Program-made: the position numbers and the translations under genes
Notes under the pieces: generated by a model
What the model was told of the DNA's origin: nothing
The model's database searches: none
Seen by the model: only the letters and a program-made list of their open reading frames with translations
Shown: positions 25,521 through 34,332 of the stretch, piece by piece
Layout of the letters: each line of letters opens with the position of its first letter
Numbering within the stretch: the stretch's first letter is position 1
Origin: CAILZL01 sp050248275
Lineage (GTDB): Bacteria > Pseudomonadota > Gammaproteobacteria > Steroidobacterales > Steroidobacteraceae
DNA: 64,000 bases
Direction of reading: 5' to 3'
Assembly (NCBI GenBank): GCA_050248275.1
Contig: JBFWSR010000014.1
Coordinates: 1-64,000 of the forward strand

Positions 25521-28466
25521 TCACAAAGGCAGCGCCTTCAGGTACTGTCGCATTTCCTCGATGGTCTGTGCATTGACTTCGACAATCTCCGCCACTCGTT
25601 CTGTCAGTTGTACCCGGGTCTCATTGGCAACGGCCGCCTCCAGCGACTGGCACAGCGTAAACAGTTTGTCGGAGCAGATATTGGCGCTGGCGCCTTTCAG
25701 CTTGTGGGCAGCGCGCTGTAGCTGTTGCCGGTCGCTCGCCCCGGCGCTGAGTCGCAGCTCGGACAGAATTTGTGCGGCGCTGTCGATGAACACGTCGATC
25801 AGTTGTAACGCAAACTCCCTGTCGCCGGCCATCAATGCCTCGAAACGCGACCAGTCCATCAGGCGCACAATGTCGCCCGCAGAGGTCGCGTCGACAGTTT
25901 GATTCGGCACTGCAACTGCTTCCGGTTCAAGTTTGAGCGCTGGCCGGGTGGCAGTAGTGGCAGACAGGGTATCGTCGCGACGCAGGTACTGTTCCAGCAC
26001 CTCGCGTAACCGGCCGCTCTCCAGCGGCTTGGTGAGGAAGCCATCCATGCCGGCGGCAATGCAACGTTCGGCCTGACCGGCCATGGCGTTGGCGGTCAAC
26101 GCCACAATTGGCGTGCGCGGTCGCCAGCCTTCGAAGTCGCGAATCTTGCGGGTGGCGGTCAGGCCATCCATCACCGGCATCTGCATGTCCATGAACACCA
26201 GATCGAACTGACCGTTTTCATAAGCCTTGACCCCCTCGGCGCCATTGTCGGCAAGTATCACCACACAGCCATGACGTTCCAGGAAACTCTTCGCCACCAT
26301 CTGGTTGACCTGATTGTCTTCAACCACCAGCACACGGCCGATGAAACGCTGATTGGCGGCGGCTTCCTTGAGCGCACCGCGGGTCACCAGAGGCTGATTC
26401 TGGGTGTGCCATTCGCGCGATTCGCAGGCCAGCACACGTTCCACGCAGGCATACAGTTCGCGCGCCCGCACCGGCTTGGCCAGGTAACCGGCAAAGCCCA
26501 GCGAGGTAAAGCGTTGCAGATCGCCTTGTCGATCCATTGAAGTCAACATCACCAGACGCGCCTGCGACAGTTGCGGATCGGCATTGATGTGTTCCCCCAG
26601 AGTGGCGCCATCCATGTCCGGCATCTGCAAATCCACCAGCGCCACATCGAAAGGCTGCTTCGCCGCGACTGCCTGTCGCAGCAATGACAATGCCTGTGCA
26701 CCGCTGCTGGCCAGTTCCACCTCGTAACCGACATGTTGCAGATGGCCGGCGACCACACGCCTGTTGGTGTTGTTGTCGTCCACCACCAGCACGCGCCCGC
26801 CCTGCGGCGGCATTTTCAAACCGGGCAGCATGCCGGTCACCTCGACCGCTTCGAACGGCAGCGTGAACCAGAAGGTGGAGCCCTTGCCCGGTTCGCTGGA
26901 GACGCCGACTTCACCGCCCATCATTTCCACCAGACGACGCACGATCGACAGCCCCAGACCGGTACCACCGAAGTGACGGGTAGTGGATGAATCCGCCTGT
27001 ACAAACGGTTCAAACAGGGTGCCGATACTGTCCGCCGCAATGCCGATGCCGGTGTCGCGCACTTCAAACAGCGTCACCACGCGACCATCGCGCTGCCCTG
27101 CCGTGCATACCGTAATGACAATCTCGCCGCTGCGGGTGAACTTGATGGCGTTGCCGGCCAGATTGACCAGACACTGACGAATGCGTTGCGGATCGCCACT
27201 GACACGCTCCGGCACTTCGGGACTGATGTTGACGATCAACTCGAGATTCTTGGCGGCTGCCTGGAAGGCCATCATGTTGGCGACATCTTCCACCGTACCG
27301 CGCAGATCCATGTCCACATGGTCGATATCGAGCTTGCCGGCTTCAATCTTGGAGAAATCCAGAATGTCGTTGATGACCGTCAGCAAGGCATCGGCGCTGG
27401 AACGGATGGTTTCCACATAATTACGCTGTGTGGGTTCCATCCGGGTGGACAGCAGCAACTCGGTCATGCCGATGACGCCATTCATCGGCGTCCTGATTTC
27501 ATGACTCACATTGGCCAGGAAGGCGCTCTTGGCCTTGTTGGCGGCCGCTGCCGCCTCGCTGGCTTCGATCAGGGACTGTTCGTAGCGCTTCTGCTCGGTA
27601 ATATCCTCGACCGTACCCTCGAAGCAGGTCAACCTGCCCTGCTCGTCGAAGATAGCCCGGGCATTCTCGGAAATCCAGATGACGTTGCCATCCTTGCGAT
27701 ACACCTCGGACTCGAAACGGCTGACCTTGCCGAAAGTACGCACCTGGAACATGAATTCTTCGCGACGTTCTGGATTGACATACAACTGCTGGCGTATGTC
27801 ACTGACGCAATTGACCAACTCCTGCGGTGAATTGAAACCGTATAACCTGGCCAGCGCCGGATTGACGTCGATGTAATGGCCATCCACCGTGCTGCGGAAA
27901 ATGCCTTCCAACGAATTGTCGAACAGGCTGCGATAACGATGTTCAGCCTCAAGGGCGGCTCGCTCGGTACGCTTAAGACGAGTGATGTCGCTGATGATGC
28001 CTTCCAGCGCCACCACACGGCCGGATGGGTCCAGCACGGCTGCGCCGCGTTCCATGACCCAGCGCTCCTCGCCTGCCGAGTCGATGATGCGGTACTCCAG
28101 TTCATAACGTCGCCGGGCAGCGATGGCCATGTGAATGCCGGCGCGTACCCGACGGCGATCCTCCGGATGGGTGATGGATTCATAGGAAACGCGGTTGTTG
28201 AACAGCAGGTCACCCGGTTGATAACCAGTCAGGCGCAGGCAGCCGTCACTGACGTACTCCATGGTCCAGTCGCCGTCATCCCGGCAGCGATACACCATGC
28301 CATCGAGGTTATCGAGCAGGGTGTTGAATGCATGCTCGCCTTGCATGTCGGCCGCGTCGGCATGGGAACGGGCAAAAAAGAATTGGTTGGATGACATAAG
28401 CGCGGCTGGATCAAAAACACGACTTGAGTGTCGCTGCGCAGGTTGTAACGACCGATTCCGGCTCAT
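25521..28466 (-). CDS. Soluble hybrid sensor kinase PAS-PAS-HK-REC-REC-HPt
   Basis: The product is 981 aa from ATG 28466, which has AAGG six bases upstream. ATG 28397 is an alternative. No membrane segment is visible, so it should be cytoplasmic. Domains: PAS1 (about 53-165), PAS2 (about 175-295), HisKA with FLANVSHEIRTPMNG (phospho-His322), HATPase with the N box LAGNAIKFT and GTGLGLSIV, receiver 1 (phospho-Asp612 in DLQMPDMDG), receiver 2 (phospho-Asp760 in DMQMPVMDG) and HPt (His921 in AAHKLKGASANI). This is a BarA/TorS-like complete phosphorelay lacking only its output regulator. The signal is unknown. It ends 12 bp from the convergent PhzF gene. Confidence 0.95.
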   Translation of the reverse strand: MSRNRSLQPAQRHSSRVFDPAALMSSNQFFFARSHADAADMQGEHAFNTLLDNLDGMVYRCRDDGDWTMEYVSDGCLRLTGYQPGDLLFNNRVSYESITHPEDRRRVRAGIHMAIAARRRYELEYRIIDSAGEERWVMERGAAVLDPSGRVVALEGIISDITRLKRTERAALEAEHRYRSLFDNSLEGIFRSTVDGHYIDVNPALARLYGFNSPQELVNCVSDIRQQLYVNPERREEFMFQVRTFGKVSRFESEVYRKDGNVIWISENARAIFDEQGRLTCFEGTVEDITEQKRYEQSLIEASEAAAAANKAKSAFLANVSHEIRTPMNGVIGMTELLLSTRMEPTQRNYVETIRSSADALLTVINDILDFSKIEAGKLDIDHVDMDLRGTVEDVANMMAFQAAAKNLELIVNISPEVPERVSGDPQRIRQCLVNLAGNAIKFTRSGEIVITVCTAGQRDGRVVTLFEVRDTGIGIAADSIGTLFEPFVQADSSTTRHFGGTGLGLSIVRRLVEMMGGEVGVSSEPGKGSTFWFTLPFEAVEVTGMLPGLKMPPQGGRVLVVDDNNTNRRVVAGHLQHVGYEVELASSGAQALSLLRQAVAAKQPFDVALVDLQMPDMDGATLGEHINADPQLSQARLVMLTSMDRQGDLQRFTSLGFAGYLAKPVRARELYACVERVLACESREWHTQNQPLVTRGALKEAAANQRFIGRVLVVEDNQVNQMVAKSFLERHGCVVILADNGAEGVKAYENGQFDLVFMDMQMPVMDGLTATRKIRDFEGWRPRTPIVALTANAMAGQAERCIAAGMDGFLTKPLESGRLREVLEQYLRRDDTLSATTATRPALKLEPEAVAVPNQTVDATSAGDIVRLMDWSRFEALMAGDREFALQLIDVFIDSAAQILSELRLSAGASDRQQLQRAAHKLKGASANICSDKLFTLCQSLEAAVANETRVQLTERVAEIVEVNAQTIEEMRQYLKALPL

Positions 28467-28519
28467 CTTTAGCCTTACATGGCGTTTGCGATGACCGCCC
28501 AAGCCAGGCAATGCCGGCG

Positions 28520-30001
28520 TTACTCCAGCGTCACCTTCCCACCTTGACCGATACGCAAGCGCCGCGTGATCGCGGGCAGCACATCCGCTGCGTCATGCAC
28601 CGCCATGATGATTTGCGTACCGGACTCCGCCAGCCGTTGCAGGGCAGCCATGACATAGGCATGCATCTCTGCATCCAGTCCGGTAAAGGGTTCGTCGAGC
28701 AACAGCAGCTGTGGCCGGTTGACCATGGCCCGCGCCATCAGCGCCAGACGCATTTGCCCATAAGACACCTGACGCGGATTGCGATCGCGTATTGAGTCAA
28801 TACCGAAGAACTTCAGCCAGGGCGCAGCCGCACGCCGATCGGCAGCGGTGATCGGCTGATTCAGGCCCACGCTGGCATAGCGCCCCGTGGCGACGATCTG
28901 CTCGATGGTATCCGGCACAAAATGATCTGCCTGCAGTTCGGGCGACACATAACCCACCCGCTGCTTCCATTGTTCGATGGACATGCCCGGCACAAAGCCG
29001 GCGCGTTCAATCGCGCCACCCAGCGCCGGATGCAGATCGCCATACAACAACATCAGCAGGGTGGATTTGCCGGAACCGTTGGCGCCGACAATCGCCCAGT
29101 GCTCGCCGACATTGACCGTCCAGTCCACGTCCTGCACCACCGGCCGGTAGTCGCGAAACAGCGCAACCTTGCTCAGCTTCAACAAATGTTTGCCGGCAAT
29201 GCGCCTAGGCGCCTGCAAGACTGCCGCCGCAACGCGCCGTCGCGCCGCCTGATGACGCGCATGAGCATCGCGTCTGATGTTTTCCAGTTGTGACGGCTCA
29301 ACCGGCCCGGCATGAACCAGCCGGCCATGCTGTAAACGCGCCAGATGCGTCGCACTGGCCGGCACGTCTTCGGCCGAATGTGCCGCCAGGATCCAGGTAG
29401 GCGCCTGGCGCATGTTCTCCAGCAGGCCACGCAATTGCTGGCGCGTGGCGGCATCGACGCCGTTGAACACTTCATCCAGCAACAGCACCTTCGGCTGCGC
29501 CACCAGCAGACGCGCCAGCAGCACCCGGCGCCGCTGTCCATACGACAAACTCAGCATGCGACGTTCGCGCAATGACCACAGTCGCAGGCGTTTCAGCATG
29601 CGCTGCACACGCGCCTGTTGCGCGACCGTGGCCCTGGTGCGCGGAATGTCTTCGTCGAACAAGCCGGTGGTCACGATCTGGATGACGGTGAGATTCCAGT
29701 TGTAACGCACATACTTGTCCTGCCGCTCCGGGGCGAGATAGGCAATGTGCTGCTTGTCGTGCAGCGGTTCGCTGTTGCTTGCGCCGCTCAGACAGTACTC
29801 ACGCCGTTCCTTTCCCGTGGGCGTCGGCCACATATCGCCGCTCAGCAACTTGAGCAGCACCGACTTGCCCGCGCCGTTGGCGCCGATCAGCACCCAGCGT
29901 TCGCCTTCATGCAGAGTAAAGCTCACGTCGTCCAGCGCCAGATGTTCGCCGAGCTTGATCGAACAATGTTCCAGCGCAATCAGCTTGCGATGCTCAGGCA
30001 T
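28520..30001 (-). CDS. Duplicated ABC ATPase, ModF/PhrA-like
   Basis: The product is 493 aa with two ABC nucleotide-binding domains and no membrane segments. Domain 1 (about 8-235) has Walker A GANGAGKS, the signature region LSLSYGQRRRVLLARLL and Walker B VLLLDEV. Domain 2 (about 275-490) has GANGSGKST, VSYGQMRLALMARAM and LLLLDEPFTG. The ABC signature is SYGQ in both halves, as in ModF of Escherichia coli. ModF is near the molybdate genes there but has no clear function. No molybdate transporter is here. The start overlaps the stop of the dioxygenase gene by 8 bp. Confidence 0.85.
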   Translation of the reverse strand: MPEHRKLIALEHCSIKLGEHLALDDVSFTLHEGERWVLIGANGAGKSVLLKLLSGDMWPTPTGKERREYCLSGASNSEPLHDKQHIAYLAPERQDKYVRYNWNLTVIQIVTTGLFDEDIPRTRATVAQQARVQRMLKRLRLWSLRERRMLSLSYGQRRRVLLARLLVAQPKVLLLDEVFNGVDAATRQQLRGLLENMRQAPTWILAAHSAEDVPASATHLARLQHGRLVHAGPVEPSQLENIRRDAHARHQAARRRVAAAVLQAPRRIAGKHLLKLSKVALFRDYRPVVQDVDWTVNVGEHWAIVGANGSGKSTLLMLLYGDLHPALGGAIERAGFVPGMSIEQWKQRVGYVSPELQADHFVPDTIEQIVATGRYASVGLNQPITAADRRAAAPWLKFFGIDSIRDRNPRQVSYGQMRLALMARAMVNRPQLLLLDEPFTGLDAEMHAYVMAALQRLAESGTQIIMAVHDAADVLPAITRRLRIGQGGKVTLE

Positions 30002-30806
30002 TGTTCACCACAGGCAGCTTGCCGCAACATACCGACAACATGCTGATCGAGTCCAGCGGCACTTCGTCCAGCGGTAACGTGACGGGTTCATCTGCATAAC
30101 TGGCGCCCAGTACATACAACAGCGGTAGAAAATGTTCCGGTGTCGGTACGGACAATGCCGCAGCCTCGCCGAAGCGTTCATAGTGAATCAAGGCATCGTG
30201 ATCACGCTTCAGAATGCCATCACGCACCTGAATGTAAAACGATTCCGCCCAGGCATAGGCCGGCGTCGTGGGTAACTGACGCAGCATGTAACGCAGATTG
30301 TGCACGATATTGCCGCTGCCCATGAGCAGCACGCCTTCATCGCGCAACGGTTGTAATTGCCTGCCCAATTCATAGTGCCAGGCAGGATCACGCGCGCCGT
30401 CGATGCTCAATTGCAGCACCGGCACATCGGCTTGCGGATACATGTGTTTGAGGATGGTCCAGCTGCCATGATCAAGCCCCCACTGCTGATCCTGGATCAC
30501 TTCAAGCGGCGCCAGCAGTTCGGCCACCCGTTGCGCCAGCGCCGGATCGCCGGCAGCACGATAGTGATATTGATACAGCGCATCGGGAAAACCGTAGAAA
30601 TCATGCACGGTGCGCGGCTGCGCCATGGCCGTGACGCCGGTGCCGCGGGTATACCAATGCGCCGATATGCACAGGATGGCGCGTGGTCTGGGCATGGCGG
30701 CGGCGAGCGCCGCCCAGCCGCGCGTGTATTGATTGTCGTCGAAGGCCGTCAGCGGATTGCCATGACCAATGAATAAGGAGGGTAGTCGTGAAACTGCAGG
30801 ATTCAT
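29994..30806 (-). CDS. LigB/DODA-type extradiol dioxygenase
   Basis: The product is 270 aa from ATG 30806. The in-frame extension to 30881 overlaps the transglutaminase gene end. The class III extradiol fold is recognised by SLFIGHGNPLTAF with a metal-ligand His, ILCISAHWYTRGTGV, DHGSWTILKHMYPQADVPVLQLSID (about residues 125-149) and LLMGSGNIVHNLRYM. The closest known type is the YgiD-like 4,5-DOPA extradiol dioxygenase, which cleaves catechol rings and is Zn or Fe dependent. The physiological substrate is not known. It overlaps the ABC gene downstream by 8 bp and lies 71 bp from the transglutaminase gene. Confidence 0.85.
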   Translation of the reverse strand: MNPAVSRLPSLFIGHGNPLTAFDDNQYTRGWAALAAAMPRPRAILCISAHWYTRGTGVTAMAQPRTVHDFYGFPDALYQYHYRAAGDPALAQRVAELLAPLEVIQDQQWGLDHGSWTILKHMYPQADVPVLQLSIDGARDPAWHYELGRQLQPLRDEGVLLMGSGNIVHNLRYMLRQLPTTPAYAWAESFYIQVRDGILKRDHDALIHYERFGEAAALSVPTPEHFLPLLYVLGASYADEPVTLPLDEVPLDSISMLSVCCGKLPVVNNA

Positions 30807-30877
30807 GTCTTTATTTATCGCAAATCCGATCTTATGTCGGTTACCAATTATTCGATCACAGCCATCGACCCTGCCAT

Positions 30878-31849
30878 TCAAGGCGTATTCGATGCATTGA
30901 ACATGGCAGCACTTGCGTCCAGCGCATCCAGCGCCCGCACCGTGACTGCCACAGATACCTCATGCTCGCCGCCACCGACGATGACGCCCCGCACCGGCGA
31001 CACATCGCTGAAGTCGCGTCCCCAGCTCAGGGTGATGTGGTCAGTATTGACATGCACGTCGTTGGTCGGGTCCAGATCCACCCAGTCGAACGGCGGTGCA
31101 TAAACGGATACCCATGCATGCGAGGCATCCGCACCCGTCAGCACCGTGCCGCCTTCAGGCGCAACCGTGCGCAAATAGCCGCTGACATAGCGTGCCGCCA
31201 GACCACGCGAACGCAGGCAGGCAATCATCAGGTGTGCAAAGTCCTGACATACGCCGCGACGCGATTCCAGAACCGTGGAGACCGGCGTACCGACATGAGT
31301 GGCCTTGGGGTCGTAAGTCAGCTCCCGATGCAGCTTGTGCATCAATGCCTCGGCGCACGCCAGGATCGGCTGGCCGTGCGGAAAACATTCATCGGCAAAT
31401 TCACTGAAGGCATTCTTGATGCGCGCATGCGGCGACTCGACCCGATAGATCACCGCTTCCAGCTCCCTGGCGCTGCGCGGCCGGCCGCAATAACTCAGTT
31501 CGTCGCGCAAGCGTTCCCAAGGCATCGAATCGGCGGCGGGAGGTTGACGCCGCGGCGTCAGCGCCACTTGAGTATGGGCGATCGCTTGCAACTGGCGATG
31601 CGGTCTGGCCAGCTCGATACGGGTCAGGCAATTGCCAAAGGCGTCATCATCCTCGCGCTGACTGCTGGCCAAAGGTTGCAGTTCCAGCCGGTGCAGCAGC
31701 GTCTTCTGCCAGGCCGTTTCGCGCGGCGCCAGATGCAAAAGATGATGCGCATGCACCACGGGCGCAGTGTAGTCATAGTGCGTTTCATGGCGCACCTGAT
31801 ACACGACGGCATCGGATGAATCGGCCATCAGCGGCGCGGTATCGCTCAT
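30878..31849 (-). CDS. Transglutaminase-like cysteine peptidase-fold protein
   Basis: The product is 323 aa from ATG 31849, overlapping the ATP-grasp gene stop as ATGA. It has the bacterial transglutaminase N-terminal domain (YQVRHETHYDYTAPV, HLLHLAPRET) and the core domain with the catalytic triad. Cys201 is in RRGVCQDFAHLM, His244 in DASHAWVSVY and Asp258/260 in WVDLDPTND. These proteins act as peptidases, amidases or transglutaminases. In this three-gene set they are thought to process amide-linked peptides made by the ATP-grasp partner, a comparative-genomics prediction. No signal peptide is seen. Confidence 0.9.
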   Translation of the reverse strand: MSDTAPLMADSSDAVVYQVRHETHYDYTAPVVHAHHLLHLAPRETAWQKTLLHRLELQPLASSQREDDDAFGNCLTRIELARPHRQLQAIAHTQVALTPRRQPPAADSMPWERLRDELSYCGRPRSARELEAVIYRVESPHARIKNAFSEFADECFPHGQPILACAEALMHKLHRELTYDPKATHVGTPVSTVLESRRGVCQDFAHLMIACLRSRGLAARYVSGYLRTVAPEGGTVLTGADASHAWVSVYAPPFDWVDLDPTNDVHVNTDHITLSWGRDFSDVSPVRGVIVGGGEHEVSVAVTVRALDALDASAAMFNASNTP

Positions 31850-34287
31850 GTTTCCACCATGCGCTGTTCGCGCTCCACATGCGAAAAGTGGCGTAACGAC
31901 AAATCGTCGGATACGCGCCTTACCGCCGCGCTCAACTCCTGCAATCGGGCCGCCAGATGCTGGCGCGCATAACTGGCGCCCTGGCCATCGCCTTCGAGCA
32001 CGCCGAAATCGGCGTCCAGCACGGCGCCGATGGGTTGATTCATCTTGGCATCGATCGACACATCGAAAATCTCCGCCAGTTGCAATAATTCCTGCCGGAT
32101 GGCGCGGCGCTGAAAGCTGACCGAGCGCGGATTGGCCGGGTCGCGCAGCAACAGGTCCAGCACCAGTCCCAGGCGCGGCGAAGTCTGGTAACGACTGCGA
32201 TAAGCGATGGTGCAGCCATTGATGTCCAGCAGCCATTCCAGTTCGCCCTGCGCCAGCGGCAAACCGCCGTGCAATCTTTCAGCGAGCAAATCACTGAGAA
32301 ATTGCATGCGCTCCAGACGACGTCCCAACAGCATCAATCGCCAGCCATCGTCCTGCGTCAGATCGTCCATGGAAAAACCGCTCAACGCCGCCAGCGACAA
32401 CAACAGCCAGTCGAGCGTTTCATGCAGTTCCAGCGTCGAGTGCATGGCCTCCTTGATCTGGCGGCGCAACAAGCCGATGGTGCGCCAATGTTCCAGCGAT
32501 AGCCGCCCCCGCACCTGCGTGGCGCACCAGTGCAGGCGATTGCAGTCCGCAGCAAGGCTGGAGAAATGACTGGCATCGAACATGGTCTCGCGCAGACCGG
32601 CGCTATCGGCCGCCAGCCCCATCTCGCGACAGCTTTGCAATGCCGACTCCCACACTTCCCGTTCGGAACGCACGGTCAAGGTGGAACGCGCCAGTCGCAC
32701 CTTGTTCTCGCAACGCTCGTGATAGCGCCCCAGCCAGAACAGGCTTTCACCCAGACTCGACGGCACCTCCAGATGCTTGACCGACATGCGCGGCAACGCA
32801 CGCCGTTCTTCAGCCGCCATAACAGCCTGTTTGTCGGACAACACCCAGACATCCTTGCTGCCGCCGCCGTACTGACCGGAAACCACATCGGCGCTGGTTT
32901 CGCCGGCAATACGCGCCAGACCGCCGGGCAACACGCGATAGCCATGCGCCGTGGCAATGGCGTACACGCGCAGGCTCACCGCCCTGGCGGACAACCGCAA
33001 GCCCGCGCGTCGCATACGCCATACCGGCGCCTGCGAGAGCGCAAAACGTTCCTGCGCCACATAGGCGTGCGGCCGTTTGCGCATGCGCTCAAACAATTCC
33101 TCGCGTTGCCGGGGCTCAAGTTCCTTGCCAAACGCCAGCTCATATCGCTGGTTGGGAAAAGCCGGCTTGATGACCAGTTGGTCAATGTTCTTGAACACAT
33201 AATCGAGCGCCGGTCGTTCACCACACCACCAGGTCGCCACCGAGGGCAGATGCAAGGACTCGCCCAGCAGCCATTCGGCCACGCCCGGCAGGAAACCCAT
33301 CCAGGCCGCTGATTGCAGCACGCCCGAGCCGAGTGGATTGGCCAGCATGACGCGCCCGGCGCGCACTGCCTGCAACAGCCCTGGCACGCCCAGCGCCGAA
33401 TCGCTGCGCAATTCCACCGGATCGCAAAAATCGTCATCGAGACGCCGCAGAATGGCATGCACACGTCGCAGTCCGCCCAGGGTTTTCAGATACACCGTAT
33501 CGTTGCGCACGGTCAGGTCATGGCCTTCCACCAGCAGCATGCCGAGCTGGCGGGCCAGGTAGGCGTGTTCAAAGTAGGTTTCATTCAGCGCACCCGGCGT
33601 CAGCACGACCGCCAGCGGCGCTTCGCCCTGGTCCGCAGCGCTCAGCAACTGCTCGCGCAACGCCACGAAGAAGGCGTTGACGTTGCGCACATCAAGGTCA
33701 CGGATCAGTTCGGGAAACACCCGCGAGATGATCTGGCGATTTTCCAGCGCATAACCTGCGCCGGATGGCGTTTGGGTACGATCGCCCAGCACCCACCACT
33801 GGCCATCCGGTGCGCGCGCCAAGTCCACAGCGTAGATGGGCAGCCAATAACCGCCCACAGGTGTGACGCCGTGACAAGGCCAGAGAAAGTTGGGATGTCC
33901 GAAGGCCAGTTCGGGCGGAATGATGCCTTCGGCGAGCATGCGCTGCGGCCCATACAGATCGGCCAGCAGGGCATTCAGCAGTTGCGCACGCTGCTGCACG
34001 CCGCGCTCGATGCCCTGCCATTCACTGGCGGTGAGCACCAGCGGCAAGGCATCCAGCACCCATGGCCGGTCCGCGCCCTTGGGATCCGCATAGACGTTGT
34101 AGGTGACGCCATTTTCGGCAATCAACGTGCGCGCCAGGGACACACCCTGCCCGGCCGCCGCAGCACCCATTCCGGATAGATGCTCCACCAGAGGACGCCA
34201 GTGCTCGCGCACCTGCCCGGAGGCATCACGCAATTCGTCGTAGCGCCGTGCGCGGGCGCGGTAAGTTCCCAGCCAGTTTTCAGTCAT
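31846..34287 (-). CDS. Circularly permuted ATP-grasp fused to alpha-E domain
   Basis: The product is 813 aa. The N-terminal part (about 1-480) is a circularly permuted type 2 ATP-grasp: NGVTYNVYADPKG, RPWVLDALPLVLTASEW, ALNETYFEHAYLARQLGMLLVEG (residues 236-258), LDDDFCDPVELRSDSALG and ANPLGSGVLQSAAWMGFLPG (about 320-339). The C-terminal part (about 490-810) is the helical alpha-E domain: SLGESLFWLGRYHERCE and RRQIKEAMHSTLELHETLDWLL. The two halves are separate genes in many genomes, so this is a fused form. An ATP-dependent carboxylate-amine ligase activity is predicted, but the substrate is unknown. The downstream transglutaminase overlaps by ATGA. Confidence 0.9.
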   Translation of the reverse strand: MTENWLGTYRARARRYDELRDASGQVREHWRPLVEHLSGMGAAAAGQGVSLARTLIAENGVTYNVYADPKGADRPWVLDALPLVLTASEWQGIERGVQQRAQLLNALLADLYGPQRMLAEGIIPPELAFGHPNFLWPCHGVTPVGGYWLPIYAVDLARAPDGQWWVLGDRTQTPSGAGYALENRQIISRVFPELIRDLDVRNVNAFFVALREQLLSAADQGEAPLAVVLTPGALNETYFEHAYLARQLGMLLVEGHDLTVRNDTVYLKTLGGLRRVHAILRRLDDDFCDPVELRSDSALGVPGLLQAVRAGRVMLANPLGSGVLQSAAWMGFLPGVAEWLLGESLHLPSVATWWCGERPALDYVFKNIDQLVIKPAFPNQRYELAFGKELEPRQREELFERMRKRPHAYVAQERFALSQAPVWRMRRAGLRLSARAVSLRVYAIATAHGYRVLPGGLARIAGETSADVVSGQYGGGSKDVWVLSDKQAVMAAEERRALPRMSVKHLEVPSSLGESLFWLGRYHERCENKVRLARSTLTVRSEREVWESALQSCREMGLAADSAGLRETMFDASHFSSLAADCNRLHWCATQVRGRLSLEHWRTIGLLRRQIKEAMHSTLELHETLDWLLLSLAALSGFSMDDLTQDDGWRLMLLGRRLERMQFLSDLLAERLHGGLPLAQGELEWLLDINGCTIAYRSRYQTSPRLGLVLDLLLRDPANPRSVSFQRRAIRQELLQLAEIFDVSIDAKMNQPIGAVLDADFGVLEGDGQGASYARQHLAARLQELSAAVRRVSDDLSLRHFSHVEREQRMVET

Positions 34288-34332
34288 TGCGCCATTTTGC
34301 CCGAATTCGGTGCATTCAGCCGGACAGTTAGC

